The translations under genes and the position numbers were made by a program. DNA of 54,721 nt from a virus. The stretch covers positions 1 to 54,721 of the IMG/VR virus record IMGVR_UViG_3300046010_002013; one strand, written 5' to 3'. This document shows positions 6,874 to 17,234 of the stretch, piece by piece. The notes beneath the pieces are model-generated. The model searched no databases, was not told the origin of the DNA, and was given only the letters and a program-made list of their open reading frames with translations. Within the stretch, counting starts at the first letter, position 1. Each line of letters begins with the position of its first letter.

Positions 6874-9017
6874 GTGAAATTAGAAAAGTAGTTATGCAAT
6901 TGGTGGAAAATAACTTTCAATTTCATCAAGGTGTTGAGCAAATGGAACAGCAAGTAAAGCGTATGCCAATTGTTCCAGAAGAGCTTGATGAAGCAATTAA
7001 CATGCTTGAGTTTGTTCTTCAAAATCCAGAACAATATCCAGAAGTGCGTACCGCTGCAATCAAAGACGGTGCTATTGACGCTAATATGATTCCAGAACAA
7101 TACGACATGGTATTTGTCGTGTCATTACTTATTGCTTTATATGGATTGCAAGATCGCTTGAAAGTGAGAGGTTACGCTAGAGGTGGTTTAGCAGTTGCTG
7201 CTAGAAAACTTGAATTAGCAGGTCGTGGTGGTGATGATATGCTTGCGCACATTAATCATCGTGAAGCAGAAATGTTAAAACGCATGGGTGGCGAAGGATC
7301 TATCAACCCTACAACTGGACTAAGAGAATACAAAAGTATTTTAAAAATATTTGCGTCTATCCTGCCGATAGCTTTAATGGTTTTTGCTCCTGGGATTGGT
7401 ACTGCTGTGGGTGGTATGCTTTCTGGTGGATTGTTGACCGGTGCGGGTGCGGCTGCTTTAGGTGGCGGAGCTATTGGTGCATTGTCTGGCGGTATTACCG
7501 GTGGTTGGAAAGGTGCGTTGATGGGTGGTGCGGCAGGTGCATTAGGTGGTGGTCTTGGCGGTCAAGTAGGAAGCTCGGCAAGTAGCGCATTAGGTCTTGG
7601 ACTCGGTAAAACAGGTCAAGCAATGCTCGGTAGCGGTATTATCGGTGCGGGTGTTGGTGCGGCTGGTGCTGGAATATCTGGCGGAAATGTTCTTAAAGGT
7701 GCATTAGTTGGCGGTGGTGTAGGAGCGGCTGGCGGTGCTATTGGATCTATGGCTAGCGGTGTCGGTACAGACTCAGCAATCGGCTTAGGTATTAACCGAG
7801 GTGGTCAAGCGTTTGGTAATGCGTTGACAGCAGGTTACAGTCCAAAACAAGCGGCTATTTCCGGTGGTTTAGCTGGTGTTGCCGCTGGATTGCGATTTGA
7901 TCCAGCATCAGCCGGACAACAAAAACTAGACACAGTTAATGAAGGAAATAAACCTGTTAGCTTTGACATGGGCAAACAGTTAAACGCTTCTGACATTAGT
8001 TTAAAACCTTCTGATTCCGTCGTTGATAGTTTAAAACTAGGTAACATGGGAACTGCTGCGCCTGGTGGTGGTCAATATGTAACAGATCCAGCAACAGGTG
8101 CTGAAACATGGGTGCCAAATTCAGCAACCGCAGCTCCATCTTATGATCTTGGATTAAAAGGAAACGCATTTGGATCTAGCGTACCTAGTGGTGGCTACGG
8201 TTTGAACGCAGAAGGTTTTCCGTCTTTCACAGGTGATCAAACTAATTTAAATCCAGCAGTTCAAACTGCATTAAGTCCGCAAAGTGTTCTAGGTGAAGGT
8301 AATTCGATTGGTACTCAATATGTAAATGCTAGTAATGCGCCAAACGGACAGGGTGTTAATGTTTTAGGTGGTCAAACAGGAATAGCAAATTATGTAAATA
8401 ATCCAAATGGAATTTACGGTAATTCATCTCCAGCAGGTCAAGCTGATGCTGGAGCAGTTGCGCAAACACAGCAACAAGCACAAGGCGGCATTGATTGGGG
8501 TAAAGCAGCACTGCTTGGTGGTGGTGCGTTAGCTCTTACATCATTGATGTCTGCTCCAAAAGAAGCGCAATCTGCTGTTTCACAATTATCACCACAGCAA
8601 CAAGAATATTTTACAAAACCAAATGTACCTTGGGATTGGAATAAATTGCAAAATGATGCAAACAAAAACAATCAAAGTTTGTACGACTACATGGCGCAAA
8701 ATTGGAACAGAGTGTCTTCTGGAGCATATAATCAACCAGGTTATGCTGACGGCGGCGCGTTGGGTAATATTGCACGATTTGCTCGCGGTGCAGGTTCTGG
8801 TCGAGATGATACAATTGATGCAAAATTGTCAGACGGTGAATACGTCATTGACGCAGAAACTGTAGCTCTGCTGGGTGACGGATCTAACAAAGCAGGCGCA
8901 CAACGTCTTGATAAAATGCGCAGTGAAATTCGCGCACAAAAAGGTAAATCGTTAGCAAAAGGAAAAATAAGTCCAAACGCTAAATCCCCACTTGCCTACT
9001 TAAGAGGAGCAATGTAA
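6870..9017 (+). CDS. Large glycine-zipper virion protein, putative ejection (internal) protein
   Basis: The product has 715 residues. Residues 1-100 are helical and acidic. Residues about 155-330 form a long alanine/glycine-rich hydrophobic stretch (KIFASILPIALMVFAPGIG, then many GG and GAA steps), which suggests membrane-inserting glycine-zipper helices. The C-terminus has GYADGGALGNIARFARGAG, followed by GRDDTIDAKLSDGEYVIDA and a basic tail, an ending I associate with virion proteins of aquatic podoviruses. It follows the gp10-like gene, where P22 encodes its ejection proteins. I infer that it is injected and helps build the DNA channel across the envelope. Confidence 0.65.
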   Translation: MSEIRKVVMQLVENNFQFHQGVEQMEQQVKRMPIVPEELDEAINMLEFVLQNPEQYPEVRTAAIKDGAIDANMIPEQYDMVFVVSLLIALYGLQDRLKVRGYARGGLAVAARKLELAGRGGDDMLAHINHREAEMLKRMGGEGSINPTTGLREYKSILKIFASILPIALMVFAPGIGTAVGGMLSGGLLTGAGAAALGGGAIGALSGGITGGWKGALMGGAAGALGGGLGGQVGSSASSALGLGLGKTGQAMLGSGIIGAGVGAAGAGISGGNVLKGALVGGGVGAAGGAIGSMASGVGTDSAIGLGINRGGQAFGNALTAGYSPKQAAISGGLAGVAAGLRFDPASAGQQKLDTVNEGNKPVSFDMGKQLNASDISLKPSDSVVDSLKLGNMGTAAPGGGQYVTDPATGAETWVPNSATAAPSYDLGLKGNAFGSSVPSGGYGLNAEGFPSFTGDQTNLNPAVQTALSPQSVLGEGNSIGTQYVNASNAPNGQGVNVLGGQTGIANYVNNPNGIYGNSSPAGQADAGAVAQTQQQAQGGIDWGKAALLGGGALALTSLMSAPKEAQSAVSQLSPQQQEYFTKPNVPWDWNKLQNDANKNNQSLYDYMAQNWNRVSSGAYNQPGYADGGALGNIARFARGAGSGRDDTIDAKLSDGEYVIDAETVALLGDGSNKAGAQRLDKMRSEIRAQKGKSLAKGKISPNAKSPLAYLRGAM

Positions 9018-12000
9018 TGGCAACAGAAGATCAACCATTCGCGGCAAGCACCAGTTTGCTTAAAGATTTAGTAACAGGAACGCCAAACAAAACGCAATCA
9101 TTCAATAAAGTTTTGCAGGGTGAAACACCAGTATGGATGCAGCAAGCTATTTATGATCAAACACAGCTTGCAAAAAACTTTGCGCAAACGCCTTATCAAC
9201 CGTACATGCTCCCTACGCTTGCAGGTTTAACTGATCAACAAAAACAAGCCTACGGGAATATTTCAAGCAATGTTGCTAATGCGGCAACAGGGAAAGCCGC
9301 ATCGTGGCAACCCGATATTTGGAATACGCAATCTGGGATGTTTGATCAGACGAGCAATCAAACGGGTCAAACCCTTCAAACCGATCAAGGTGCGTATTTA
9401 CGAGGTGATTTAGTAGATAAAAATTTAGATGCTGGGCAAGCCACATGGGGTACTGCTGGTGGTTTAAGTCCTCTAACTGCGGCACAAACAGCTTTAAATA
9501 AAGCACAAAACTTGAATGCTTATGACAATAGTAATGATTATTTAAATCAAGCTGCTGGTGTCAATATAGCAAATGCAGGCAATGCCAATTATTTAAACGC
9601 TGCTAAAGTTGATGTTACGGGAACGGCTAACCCTTATTTAAATCAAGCGAGTAACGTTGATATATCAGGAGCATCTAATCCTTATTTAAATCAAGCGAGT
9701 AAAGTTGATGTTACGGGAGCAGCTAATCCTTATTTAAATCAAGCGAGTAAAGTTGATATATCAGGAGCGGCTAATCCTTATTTAAACGCTGCTAAAGTTG
9801 ATGTTACGGGAGCGGCTAATCCTTATTTAAATCAAGCGAGTAACGTTGATATATCAGGAGCAGCTAATCCTTATTTAAATCAAGCGAGTAACGTTGATGT
9901 TACGGGAGCGGCTAATCCTTATTTAAATCAAGCGAGTAACGTTGATATATCAGGAGCATCTAACCCTTATTTAAATAAAATTAACAATTTAGATATAGCA
10001 GGAGCGGCTAATCCTTATTTAAATCAAGCGAGTAAAGTTGATGTTACGGGAGCAGCTAATCCTTATTTAAATCAAGCGAGTAAAGTTGATATATCAGGAG
10101 CTAGTAGCGATTATTTAAATAAAATTAAAGCATTAGATATATCAGGAGCAGCTAATCCTTATTTAAATCAAGCGAGTAACGTTGATATAGCAGGAGCTGG
10201 TAGCGATTATTTAAATAAAATTAAAGCATTAGATGTAGCAGGAGCGGCTAATCCTTATTTAAATCAAGCGAGTAACGTTGATATAGCAGGAGCTGGTAGC
10301 GATTATTTAAATAAAGCGGGCGGTGTTGATATAGCAGGAGCTGCTAGAAATTATTTAAATAAAACAGCCGGAGTAGACGTTGCTAATGCAGGTCAAAATA
10401 GATTCAATCAAGCTGCTAATATTGATATAGCTAACTCAGCAAATTCTTATTTTGATCCTGCTAATAGAAATTTGGTTACATCTTCTCAAGAACGCGCATT
10501 AGCTGCGGCTGATCCATATATGAGAGCAGCTTCCGGAACTGCTGCTTCTGGTGTTCAAGGGTATATGAATCCGTATCAAACCAGTGTTATGGACGCATTA
10601 GCGCAACAATCTGCGCGTAATTTAAAAGAAAATATTTTACCGAACGTGTCTGATGCATTTATCAAAGCAGGTAATTTCGGTAGCGCGAGAATGGGTGAGT
10701 TTGGTAATCGAGCCGTTCGTGATGCAAATCAAAGTTTACAACAACAGCAAGCAGCATTGCTCAATCAAGGTTATGGACAAGCTGTTACAGCCGCTCAAGC
10801 AGATTTATCACGTCAAGCGCAATTAGCTAATATCGCAGGTAACACTGCAGGAACAGATCTCAATCGTCTTACGCAAAACGCTGGTGTGTATACTCAACAG
10901 GGTCAAGTCGCTGGTCAATTAGCTAATCAACAAGCGCAATTATATTCAACTATCGGGCAAAATGAAGGTCAACTAGCGGCACAACAAGCTCAGATATACA
11001 ATCAAGCTGCTCAAACAGCGGCTAACGCAGCGACGCAACAAGGTCAGTTGTATCAAAATATCGGTCAGACTCAAGGTCAATTAGCGACGCAACAAGCGCA
11101 AGCATACAATCAAGCGGGTCAAACAGCGGCTAACGCAGCGGCACAACAAGCTCAGATATACAATCAAGCGGGTCAGACTCAAGGTCAATTAGCGACGCAA
11201 CAAGGTCAGTTGTATCAAAATATCGGTCAGACTCAAGGTCAATTAGCAACACAACAAGCGCAAGCATACAATCAAGCGGGTCAGACTCAAGGTCAACTAG
11301 CGGCACAACAAGGTCAGTTGTATCAAAATATTGGTCAAACACAAGGTCAATTAGCAGGACAACAAGCTCAAATATATAATCAAAGCGGACAAACCGCAGG
11401 TCAATTAGCAACGCAGCAATCTCAGGCTTACAATCAAGCTGCTCAAAACGCAGCTAGTGCGGCAGCACAACAAGGTCAGTTGTATCAAAATATAGGGCAA
11501 ACACAAGGGCAGTTAGCAGGGCAACAAGCTCAAATATATAATCAAAGCGGACAAACCGCAGGTCAATTAGCAACGCAGCAAGCTCAGGCTTACAATCAAA
11601 TCGGACAAACCGCAGGTCAATTAGCAGGACAACAGGGGCAGTTGTATCAAAATATAGGGCAAACTGCTGGTCAATTAGCAGGACAACAAGCTCAAATATA
11701 TAATCAAAGCGGACAAACCGCAGGTCAATTAGCAGGACAACAAGCTCAAATATATAATCAAAGCGGACAAACTGCTGGTCAATTAGCAGGACAACAGGGG
11801 CAGTTATATCAAAATATAGGGCAAACTGCGGCTAGTGCGGCAGCGCAGCAAGGTCAGTTGTATAATCAAGCCGGTCAAGGACAAACAGATGCAGCCGCAA
11901 AACAAGCATCTTTGTACGGACAGCTAGGACAAACCGCAGGTAATTTGACTGCGCAAGATATGCAAAACTACGCAAATATTGGTCAAACACAAGGACAGTT

Positions 12001-12478
12001 AACAAATGCACAGCAACAAAACTTAATCAATCTCGGTCAGCAGCAGACCGCCGCCGGTCAAGCACAACAAACAGCGGGTCTTAACGCTGCGGTGAATGTG
12101 CAAACAGCAACAGCGCAAGATTATCAACGTCAGGTAGGTGCGCTTAACCAGTACGCCAATTTGATCGGTGGTGAACAGCAAATGTTAGCGGCTGACAACG
12201 CAGCACTTGAAGCGGCTGGCGCAGCGCAACAGAGAGATTTACAAGCTGGTTATGATGTATCAAAACAACAATTCTATGCACCGTTAGATTACGCTAGAAA
12301 CAATATTGATTTCTTGAATACACAAATTAAAGGTTTAGCTCCAATCACACCAGTTTCTAATACAACCATCGGATCAACTACAGGTCAAACATACTCACCT
12401 TCACCGTTAGCAACGATAGGCACAGGTTACAACATGTATAAAGGTATGACATCTCCAACAACTGGCACAACAGGATAA
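9017..12478 (+). CDS. Giant two-repeat virion protein, putative ejection/internal protein
   Basis: The product has 1153 residues and starts within the stop of the previous gene. Residues about 175-475 hold roughly 19 copies of a 16-residue repeat with consensus ANPYLNQASNVDISGA. Residues about 642-1001 hold 20 copies of an 18-residue repeat with consensus LYQNIGQTQGQLAGQQAQ, predicted to be helical. A conserved non-repeated segment between them (about 476-630) includes NPYQTSVMDALAQQSARN and GNFGSARMGEFGNRAVRD, known to me from ejection-type proteins of aquatic phages. The repeats are near-identical at the DNA level, so copy number may change by recombination. Its exact virion location is unknown. 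Confidence 0.7.
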   Translation: MATEDQPFAASTSLLKDLVTGTPNKTQSFNKVLQGETPVWMQQAIYDQTQLAKNFAQTPYQPYMLPTLAGLTDQQKQAYGNISSNVANAATGKAASWQPDIWNTQSGMFDQTSNQTGQTLQTDQGAYLRGDLVDKNLDAGQATWGTAGGLSPLTAAQTALNKAQNLNAYDNSNDYLNQAAGVNIANAGNANYLNAAKVDVTGTANPYLNQASNVDISGASNPYLNQASKVDVTGAANPYLNQASKVDISGAANPYLNAAKVDVTGAANPYLNQASNVDISGAANPYLNQASNVDVTGAANPYLNQASNVDISGASNPYLNKINNLDIAGAANPYLNQASKVDVTGAANPYLNQASKVDISGASSDYLNKIKALDISGAANPYLNQASNVDIAGAGSDYLNKIKALDVAGAANPYLNQASNVDIAGAGSDYLNKAGGVDIAGAARNYLNKTAGVDVANAGQNRFNQAANIDIANSANSYFDPANRNLVTSSQERALAAADPYMRAASGTAASGVQGYMNPYQTSVMDALAQQSARNLKENILPNVSDAFIKAGNFGSARMGEFGNRAVRDANQSLQQQQAALLNQGYGQAVTAAQADLSRQAQLANIAGNTAGTDLNRLTQNAGVYTQQGQVAGQLANQQAQLYSTIGQNEGQLAAQQAQIYNQAAQTAANAATQQGQLYQNIGQTQGQLATQQAQAYNQAGQTAANAAAQQAQIYNQAGQTQGQLATQQGQLYQNIGQTQGQLATQQAQAYNQAGQTQGQLAAQQGQLYQNIGQTQGQLAGQQAQIYNQSGQTAGQLATQQSQAYNQAAQNAASAAAQQGQLYQNIGQTQGQLAGQQAQIYNQSGQTAGQLATQQAQAYNQIGQTAGQLAGQQGQLYQNIGQTAGQLAGQQAQIYNQSGQTAGQLAGQQAQIYNQSGQTAGQLAGQQGQLYQNIGQTAASAAAQQGQLYNQAGQGQTDAAAKQASLYGQLGQTAGNLTAQDMQNYANIGQTQGQLTNAQQQNLINLGQQQTAAGQAQQTAGLNAAVNVQTATAQDYQRQVGALNQYANLIGGEQQMLAADNAALEAAGAAQQRDLQAGYDVSKQQFYAPLDYARNNIDFLNTQIKGLAPITPVSNTTIGSTTGQTYSPSPLATIGTGYNMYKGMTSPTTGTTG
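9540..10440 (+). repeat. Tandem 48-bp coding repeat (about 19 units)
   Basis: Each unit encodes 16 residues around YLNQASNVDISGAANP. Two units are one residue short (YLNAAKVDVTG...). Two sub-types alternate, VDVTG and VDISG. Toward the 3' end the units drift to YLNKIKALDISG, then to YLNKAGGVDIAG and RFNQAANIDIAN. DNA identity between core units is very high, which points to recent expansion. Confidence 0.92.
10940..12019 (+). repeat. Tandem 54-bp coding repeat (20 units)
   Basis: Each unit encodes 18 residues. Three sub-types recur: LYQNIGQTQGQLATQQAQ, IYNQSGQTAGQLAGQQAQ and AYNQAGQTAANAAAQQAQ. The Q-rich periodic pattern fits a long helix or coiled coil. Several neighbouring units are almost identical at the DNA level, including a duplicated IYNQSGQTAG unit near 11690-11790. 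Confidence 0.92.
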
Positions 12479-12482
12479 GAAA

Positions 12483-14918
12483 ATGGGATACGAATTAGAT
12501 AAATTGATGAAAAGATTTGGCGTGTCTACAGCGACAGTGCCGCAGTATTCTGGCGCAAAAGCACCGTCAGAAACTGTTATACCAGACGCTAAAGCTAAAT
12601 CAGACGTACTGCTTAACCTAGATAGTAAACCTACTAATAAGTATTACACTGCGCCTATTTCGCCTACTATGCCTATTATGCCTACTGCGCCTGCTGCTTT
12701 TGCGGGAACGACTCCTATTGCACCTGCAAAACTGGGTAAAGGTGCAACCGCAGAGCAAACAGCGGAATACAATGTGTCTAATGCGCAGTATCTTGCAGAT
12801 TTGAATAAATTTAAAGCTGATCAAGATGCCGCAAAAACTGCACAAACTACTTATAATGCTTCATTAAAATCTTATCCGGATTTAATGAAAACGTATAACA
12901 CGGATCTGACTAAGTTTAATACTGACAAAACAACGTGGGATGAGTTGCAACGTAAATACGACTTAGATCAAAAATCGTACAACAACTACGTTGATGAGTA
13001 TAAGAACAGAGTAGCAAGCACTCCTCAATATGACCCATTACCGCAAGGACTCGGACAAACACGTCCAAGCACGTCTATGGGTCAAACATCAATTCCAGTA
13101 ACTACGCCTCCGGTTACACCAGCAATAAACAATGCTGATATTTCGCAATGGGCTAGTAAAAACCCGTACGCAACAATGCAAGATGCTCAAAAATATCAAG
13201 CGTCTAATAATTTGACAAATCGTGATGTGTACAACGCAACTGGAAGTTTTTACGGAAATCAATTAAACCCGCCAAGTTACGGTTCATTATCTAATAATTT
13301 TAATAATTTAACACCGCAACAACAAGCCGACCAATACGCACAACAGCGTAACATCGGTTACACGGATGCTGATATTAAAAGCAAACTAGCTAAGCAGATT
13401 GGATCACCTACGGATGCTAATTGGACTGCTATGCAAAATTTGGCGTTTCCTACAAGTTTACCGGTTTCAAAAGATGTGTTCAACACCAATAACACGCTGC
13501 CAGAAATTGATTACACATATGCACCTAACAGCCAACAGCAGTTAGAGAATCAAGCGATTAACGCAGGATATCAAGGAGATTACACAGACACAGCGGCTAT
13601 GCAAGAATATTTAAACTCACAATATGCCAAAGGCGGTTCAGTTCATCACCTCGCTAGAAAGTATGCGGTAGGTGGTGGCATTGTTTCTGATGTTATGCCC
13701 AATCCAGAAGAAGGTGTGCCGCAACCTGCGCCTGTAGCAACGCAATCAGCACCACAGCAAGACAACCGCATGGCGCAACTGCAAAGTATGATGGAAAAAT
13801 ACGCTACTCCGCAAAATGATTATGCGCAAGAACTTGAAGAAGCTCGCAGAAGATCTAACGTAGAAACAGAAGCGTTTGCCGATATGATTAAAAATGCGCG
13901 TAAATCACCAGAGCGTGAAAACATGAGTCAAGCAGAACGTTATTTTAGATTAGCGGCAGCGTTCGGACAGCCTACAAAAACTGGATCACTAGGTGAAACC
14001 TTAGGTAACGTCGGACAGGCTATGGCTGAAAATTCTAAATCAGAGCAACAAGAGCAAGATCAAGATTTAGAACTTCAAATGAAAGCGCAACAATTAAAGG
14101 CGGCTGGCGCAAAAGAAGATTTAAGCACGCTTCGTGGTCTTGCTGGCGAAAGCATGAAAGATAGACGTGCGTTGATTAGTGAACTGATTAAAGCAGAGAT
14201 ACCTAAAGCGCAGTCAGAAGCAGGTAAACTTGCGTTAGATATGGGCTATCAAGTAGGAACACCAGAGTATCAACAAATTGTATCTACTACGGGTATGCAG
14301 TTACTTCAAGCTAAAATCAATCAAACGCTTATGGGACCTGCGATAGCGGCTCAAAACGCGGCTACTTCCGGTGCGCAGTTGGGTGTTGCTCAAGGTAATT
14401 TAGCTGAAAATCAACAACGTAATGATCTTGAACGTTTAAAATATTTAGATAAACAAAAAGAAGGTGAAAAGCTAACACCTAATGACAGAAAAGTTCTCTG
14501 GGAAAAAGAAGACACGCTAAATAATTTACAAAATGCTCAAAAAATGATTGAGCAAGCGTATGATTTAAATGACATAGCGTACACGGGTAATGTGTTTGAC
14601 GTAGCTAAACAGAAATACGGTGAAACATTCTCGCCAGAAGATCCAACTGTTGTCAACACTGGAAAATTAGTAAATTTATTAAGCACAGAAAGTTTATCAA
14701 GAATGAAAGATGTGTTCGGAAGCAATCCAACAGAAGGTGAACGCGCAGCACAAGCTCAACTGTCTGGCGCGTTAGCAAAAAGCAAAGAAGTTCGTAAAGA
14801 CATTATGTTGAACTACATGGAACAACTTCAAAAACGAATTGCACTTGAAAAAAGAAGGTTAAATCAACTTAGCGAAGGAAAATCTCGTGATTTGCCAAGT
14901 AAAGAGGATGCGCAATAA
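12483..14918 (+). CDS. Large virion protein, putative ejection/internal protein
   Basis: The product has 811 residues. The N-terminal third is proline- and threonine-rich (SPTMPIMPTAPAAFAGTTPIAPAKL), followed by a charged helical run. The centre holds YAKGGSVHHLARKYAVGGGIV (about residues 383-403), an A-x-G-G element also seen in other virion proteins of this phage. The C-terminal half is charged and helical, with likely coiled coils (LEEARRRSNVETEAFADMIKNARK; YMEQLQKRIALEKRRLNQL). It lies in the middle of the ejection-type gene block and its stop overlaps the next start. I do not recognise a catalytic domain. Confidence 0.65.
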   Translation: MGYELDKLMKRFGVSTATVPQYSGAKAPSETVIPDAKAKSDVLLNLDSKPTNKYYTAPISPTMPIMPTAPAAFAGTTPIAPAKLGKGATAEQTAEYNVSNAQYLADLNKFKADQDAAKTAQTTYNASLKSYPDLMKTYNTDLTKFNTDKTTWDELQRKYDLDQKSYNNYVDEYKNRVASTPQYDPLPQGLGQTRPSTSMGQTSIPVTTPPVTPAINNADISQWASKNPYATMQDAQKYQASNNLTNRDVYNATGSFYGNQLNPPSYGSLSNNFNNLTPQQQADQYAQQRNIGYTDADIKSKLAKQIGSPTDANWTAMQNLAFPTSLPVSKDVFNTNNTLPEIDYTYAPNSQQQLENQAINAGYQGDYTDTAAMQEYLNSQYAKGGSVHHLARKYAVGGGIVSDVMPNPEEGVPQPAPVATQSAPQQDNRMAQLQSMMEKYATPQNDYAQELEEARRRSNVETEAFADMIKNARKSPERENMSQAERYFRLAAAFGQPTKTGSLGETLGNVGQAMAENSKSEQQEQDQDLELQMKAQQLKAAGAKEDLSTLRGLAGESMKDRRALISELIKAEIPKAQSEAGKLALDMGYQVGTPEYQQIVSTTGMQLLQAKINQTLMGPAIAAQNAATSGAQLGVAQGNLAENQQRNDLERLKYLDKQKEGEKLTPNDRKVLWEKEDTLNNLQNAQKMIEQAYDLNDIAYTGNVFDVAKQKYGETFSPEDPTVVNTGKLVNLLSTESLSRMKDVFGSNPTEGERAAQAQLSGALAKSKEVRKDIMLNYMEQLQKRIALEKRRLNQLSEGKSRDLPSKEDAQ

Positions 14919-16942
14919 TGGCTACTTTATCTGATTTAGTTTATAACAACGATTATAAAAAATTAGGTCCTGCGCGTGCTGCTATCGGACAAGGTTTAAT
15001 GATGGGTTGGGGTGATGAAGCCGAAGCATGGCTCAGATCAAAACTCAAAGATGATGAATATGAACCCGAACTTAAACAGATTCAAAGTGAATACGGTAAA
15101 TATTCAGCGGAAAATCCAAACACATCAACTGCACTAGAGTTTGCTGGTGGTGCGCTTCCTGCTGTATTTGCTCCAGAAGTGTCGTTGCCAAAAATATTAG
15201 GATCAGCAACCGAAGGTGCGTACAAACGCGGTATGGGATTGGGAGCAGTTCAAGGTGCGATAGCCGGTGCTGGTAATGCAAAAGAAGGTGAGAGATCAAT
15301 GGGTGCGCAATACGGTGCGGCTTCTGGTGCTACGCTTGGAGCGGCTGTTCCTGCATTGATGAGAGGTACGGGTGCAGGACTAGGTTGGCTTAGAGAACGT
15401 TTAACACCGACTGAATCTGTTATTGAAAACCGAGCATTAGGTAAAGTAGCTGAAGCTATAAAAGAAGACGAATTAACACCGAGCAATATAAATCGTACAG
15501 TCATGTATGATCAAGCTCGCGGTATTCCTTCTACGATAGCTAATGCATCACCTTCACTTGTTCATCTTGCTGATACGATGGCGCAACGTAGCGGACCTAG
15601 CGGACGTTTGATTGATCAAGTTTTAAATGAACAGAAAGCCGGAGCGCGTGAACGTACTTATCAACGAGCGCGTGATGAAATATCAACGGGCAATTATTAT
15701 GAAGATGCTCAAAGATTATCAGACGATCTCAGAGCAAAAGCACAACCTTTGTACGACGCGGCTTATGCGCATGGTGAAGTTAATGATCCAGTAATAAATG
15801 AATTATTAACGTCACCTAGATTTCAATCATTTTTCAGAAAAGGTCAGCAGATAGCAAAAGATAAACAGATAGTTGCTAGGGCGAACGGTGAAGATCCATC
15901 TCAATATGAGTTGCGTAATATTTATTCTGCTGATCCAGTTACCGGTGAAACTGTAGTCAGCACTTTGCCAGACGTTAGAACGCTAGATTACATTAAAAAA
16001 GGCATTGATGCGCAAATCACGTCTTTATTTAAAGCAGGAAAAAGCACTGACGCTTCTAATTTAAAAGACATGAGAGAGGTGCTTTTAAATAAATTAGATG
16101 AAACTGTTCCCGCATACAAAACAGCTAGACGCGAGTATGCAGGTGACAAAGAAGTTATTAACGCTATGGAAGCCGGTTACAAAGATTTTCCACATTTAAA
16201 TCATGAAGAAGTTGAAAGCATGATAGGAAATATGAGTCAAGCTGAAAAAGATGCGTTTAAAACTGGTGTGGTTAGAAATATACACAGTATAGTAATGGAT
16301 CCTAGTAACAATATAAATGCCGCAGCTAGAGTTATTAGATCGCCAGAAACGCAAAAAAGTTTAAATGCATTATTTGATAGTCCTGCTCAATTTGATTTAT
16401 TTAAAGCCGCTATGTTGCGTGAAGCTCAACTTTATGACCAAGCTAATCAAATCATGGGTGGTGCGCAAACTGGTCGCAGAATACAAGCTCGTGAGCGTTT
16501 TGAGCAAGGACCGGACGTTGGTGGAGTAGTTTCGGATGCTATTAGAAGTGGTTGGAAAGACTCTCTTATGAATTTAACAACTGACGTTATCAACAGTTCA
16601 CAAATGTCAGATAAAGTAGCTCATAAAGTATCTCAACTTTTAATGTCAAAAGATCCGCATGAAGTAGCAGCGGCAGTGAGAGCATTAGAAAATTACAATG
16701 CAAAAGCAAAAGTTGGCGCAAAAGCGTTAAACAGAGCAGAGTTAGCAGGTGTGGGCGGTATTGGTGCTGCTCAATATTCACCACCTACTTATGAAAGTGA
16801 TGCCCGTCCGTCAATTTATGATGCGTTAGAAAAAAGAAACTCTACTGAATCTGAACAGCCGACACGTCCATCAATTTATGATGCGTTAGAAGCTAGAAGA
16901 AATAAAAACATTCCTGGTGGTAAAATGGGAGCAACTGAGTAG
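14918..16942 (+). CDS. Virion protein, putative ejection/internal protein
   Basis: The product has 674 residues. After a short acidic N-terminus there is an alanine/glycine-rich stretch (about residues 75-160: ALEFAGGALPAVFAPEVSLP, GMGLGAVQGAIAGAG) that could associate with membranes. The rest is charged and helical (LDYIKKGIDAQITSLFKAG; YKTARREYAGDKEVINAMEAGY). Near the C-terminus a decapeptide is repeated: RPSIYDALEKR and RPSIYDALEAR. It is the last gene of the late operon and is followed by a strong terminator. Similar proteins accompany P22-like or T7-like ejection proteins in aquatic phages. A lytic transglycosylase motif was looked for and not seen. Confidence 0.62.
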   Translation: MATLSDLVYNNDYKKLGPARAAIGQGLMMGWGDEAEAWLRSKLKDDEYEPELKQIQSEYGKYSAENPNTSTALEFAGGALPAVFAPEVSLPKILGSATEGAYKRGMGLGAVQGAIAGAGNAKEGERSMGAQYGAASGATLGAAVPALMRGTGAGLGWLRERLTPTESVIENRALGKVAEAIKEDELTPSNINRTVMYDQARGIPSTIANASPSLVHLADTMAQRSGPSGRLIDQVLNEQKAGARERTYQRARDEISTGNYYEDAQRLSDDLRAKAQPLYDAAYAHGEVNDPVINELLTSPRFQSFFRKGQQIAKDKQIVARANGEDPSQYELRNIYSADPVTGETVVSTLPDVRTLDYIKKGIDAQITSLFKAGKSTDASNLKDMREVLLNKLDETVPAYKTARREYAGDKEVINAMEAGYKDFPHLNHEEVESMIGNMSQAEKDAFKTGVVRNIHSIVMDPSNNINAAARVIRSPETQKSLNALFDSPAQFDLFKAAMLREAQLYDQANQIMGGAQTGRRIQARERFEQGPDVGGVVSDAIRSGWKDSLMNLTTDVINSSQMSDKVAHKVSQLLMSKDPHEVAAAVRALENYNAKAKVGAKALNRAELAGVGGIGAAQYSPPTYESDARPSIYDALEKRNSTESEQPTRPSIYDALEARRNKNIPGGKMGATE

Positions 16943-16971
16943 TCACTCCCGCGTTAATTGTACTCTCCTCT

Positions 16972-16999
16972 CCCCCGCTCATGCGGGGTTCTTTTTATT
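16972..16999 (+). terminator. Rho-independent terminator of the late operon
   Basis: The stem CCCCGC (16973-16978) pairs with GCGGGG (16983-16988) around a TCAT loop, followed by TTCTTTTTATT. The U-run lies downstream on the plus strand, so it ends rightward late transcription between convergent operons. It overlaps the last codons of the leftward operon by a few bases. Confidence 0.88.
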
Positions 17000-17234
17000 C
17001 AGCTTCAGCGTCTTCAATTAACTGTTGAGTTATACGTTTTTCATCTTCCTTAGTCAATTTACGTTCAAGCCATGGAGCATGTCTACCTCTGCGGTCATAA
17101 ACTTTAAACTCAATATCGTCCCAACCACCTTTGTAATCCCAGTCACTAGCCCAAGTCGAGTGATCAGGTTCACTATAGTAAGCGCTAACTATTTCTGCTT
17201 TGCAAGGGATACCTTGTACGTTTACGTCAATCAT
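16995..17234 (-). CDS. Small hypothetical protein, end of the leftward operon
   Basis: The product has 79 residues. The start overlaps the upstream stop (TAATG). It has a conserved-looking middle (SEPDHSTWASDWDYKGGWDDIEFKVYDRRGRHAPWLERKL) and an acidic C-terminus. It is soluble, with no recognised motif. Being last in the recombination gene set, downstream of a RuvC-like resolvase, it could be an accessory factor, but nothing in the sequence shows that. Confidence 0.7.
   Translation of the reverse strand: MIDVNVQGIPCKAEIVSAYYSEPDHSTWASDWDYKGGWDDIEFKVYDRRGRHAPWLERKLTKEDEKRITQQLIEDAEAE

Noticed and set aside
9540-12019. CRISPR array or non-coding satellite
   Set aside because: The repeats are in one open frame, 48 and 54 bp long without unique spacers, and encode repeated peptides.
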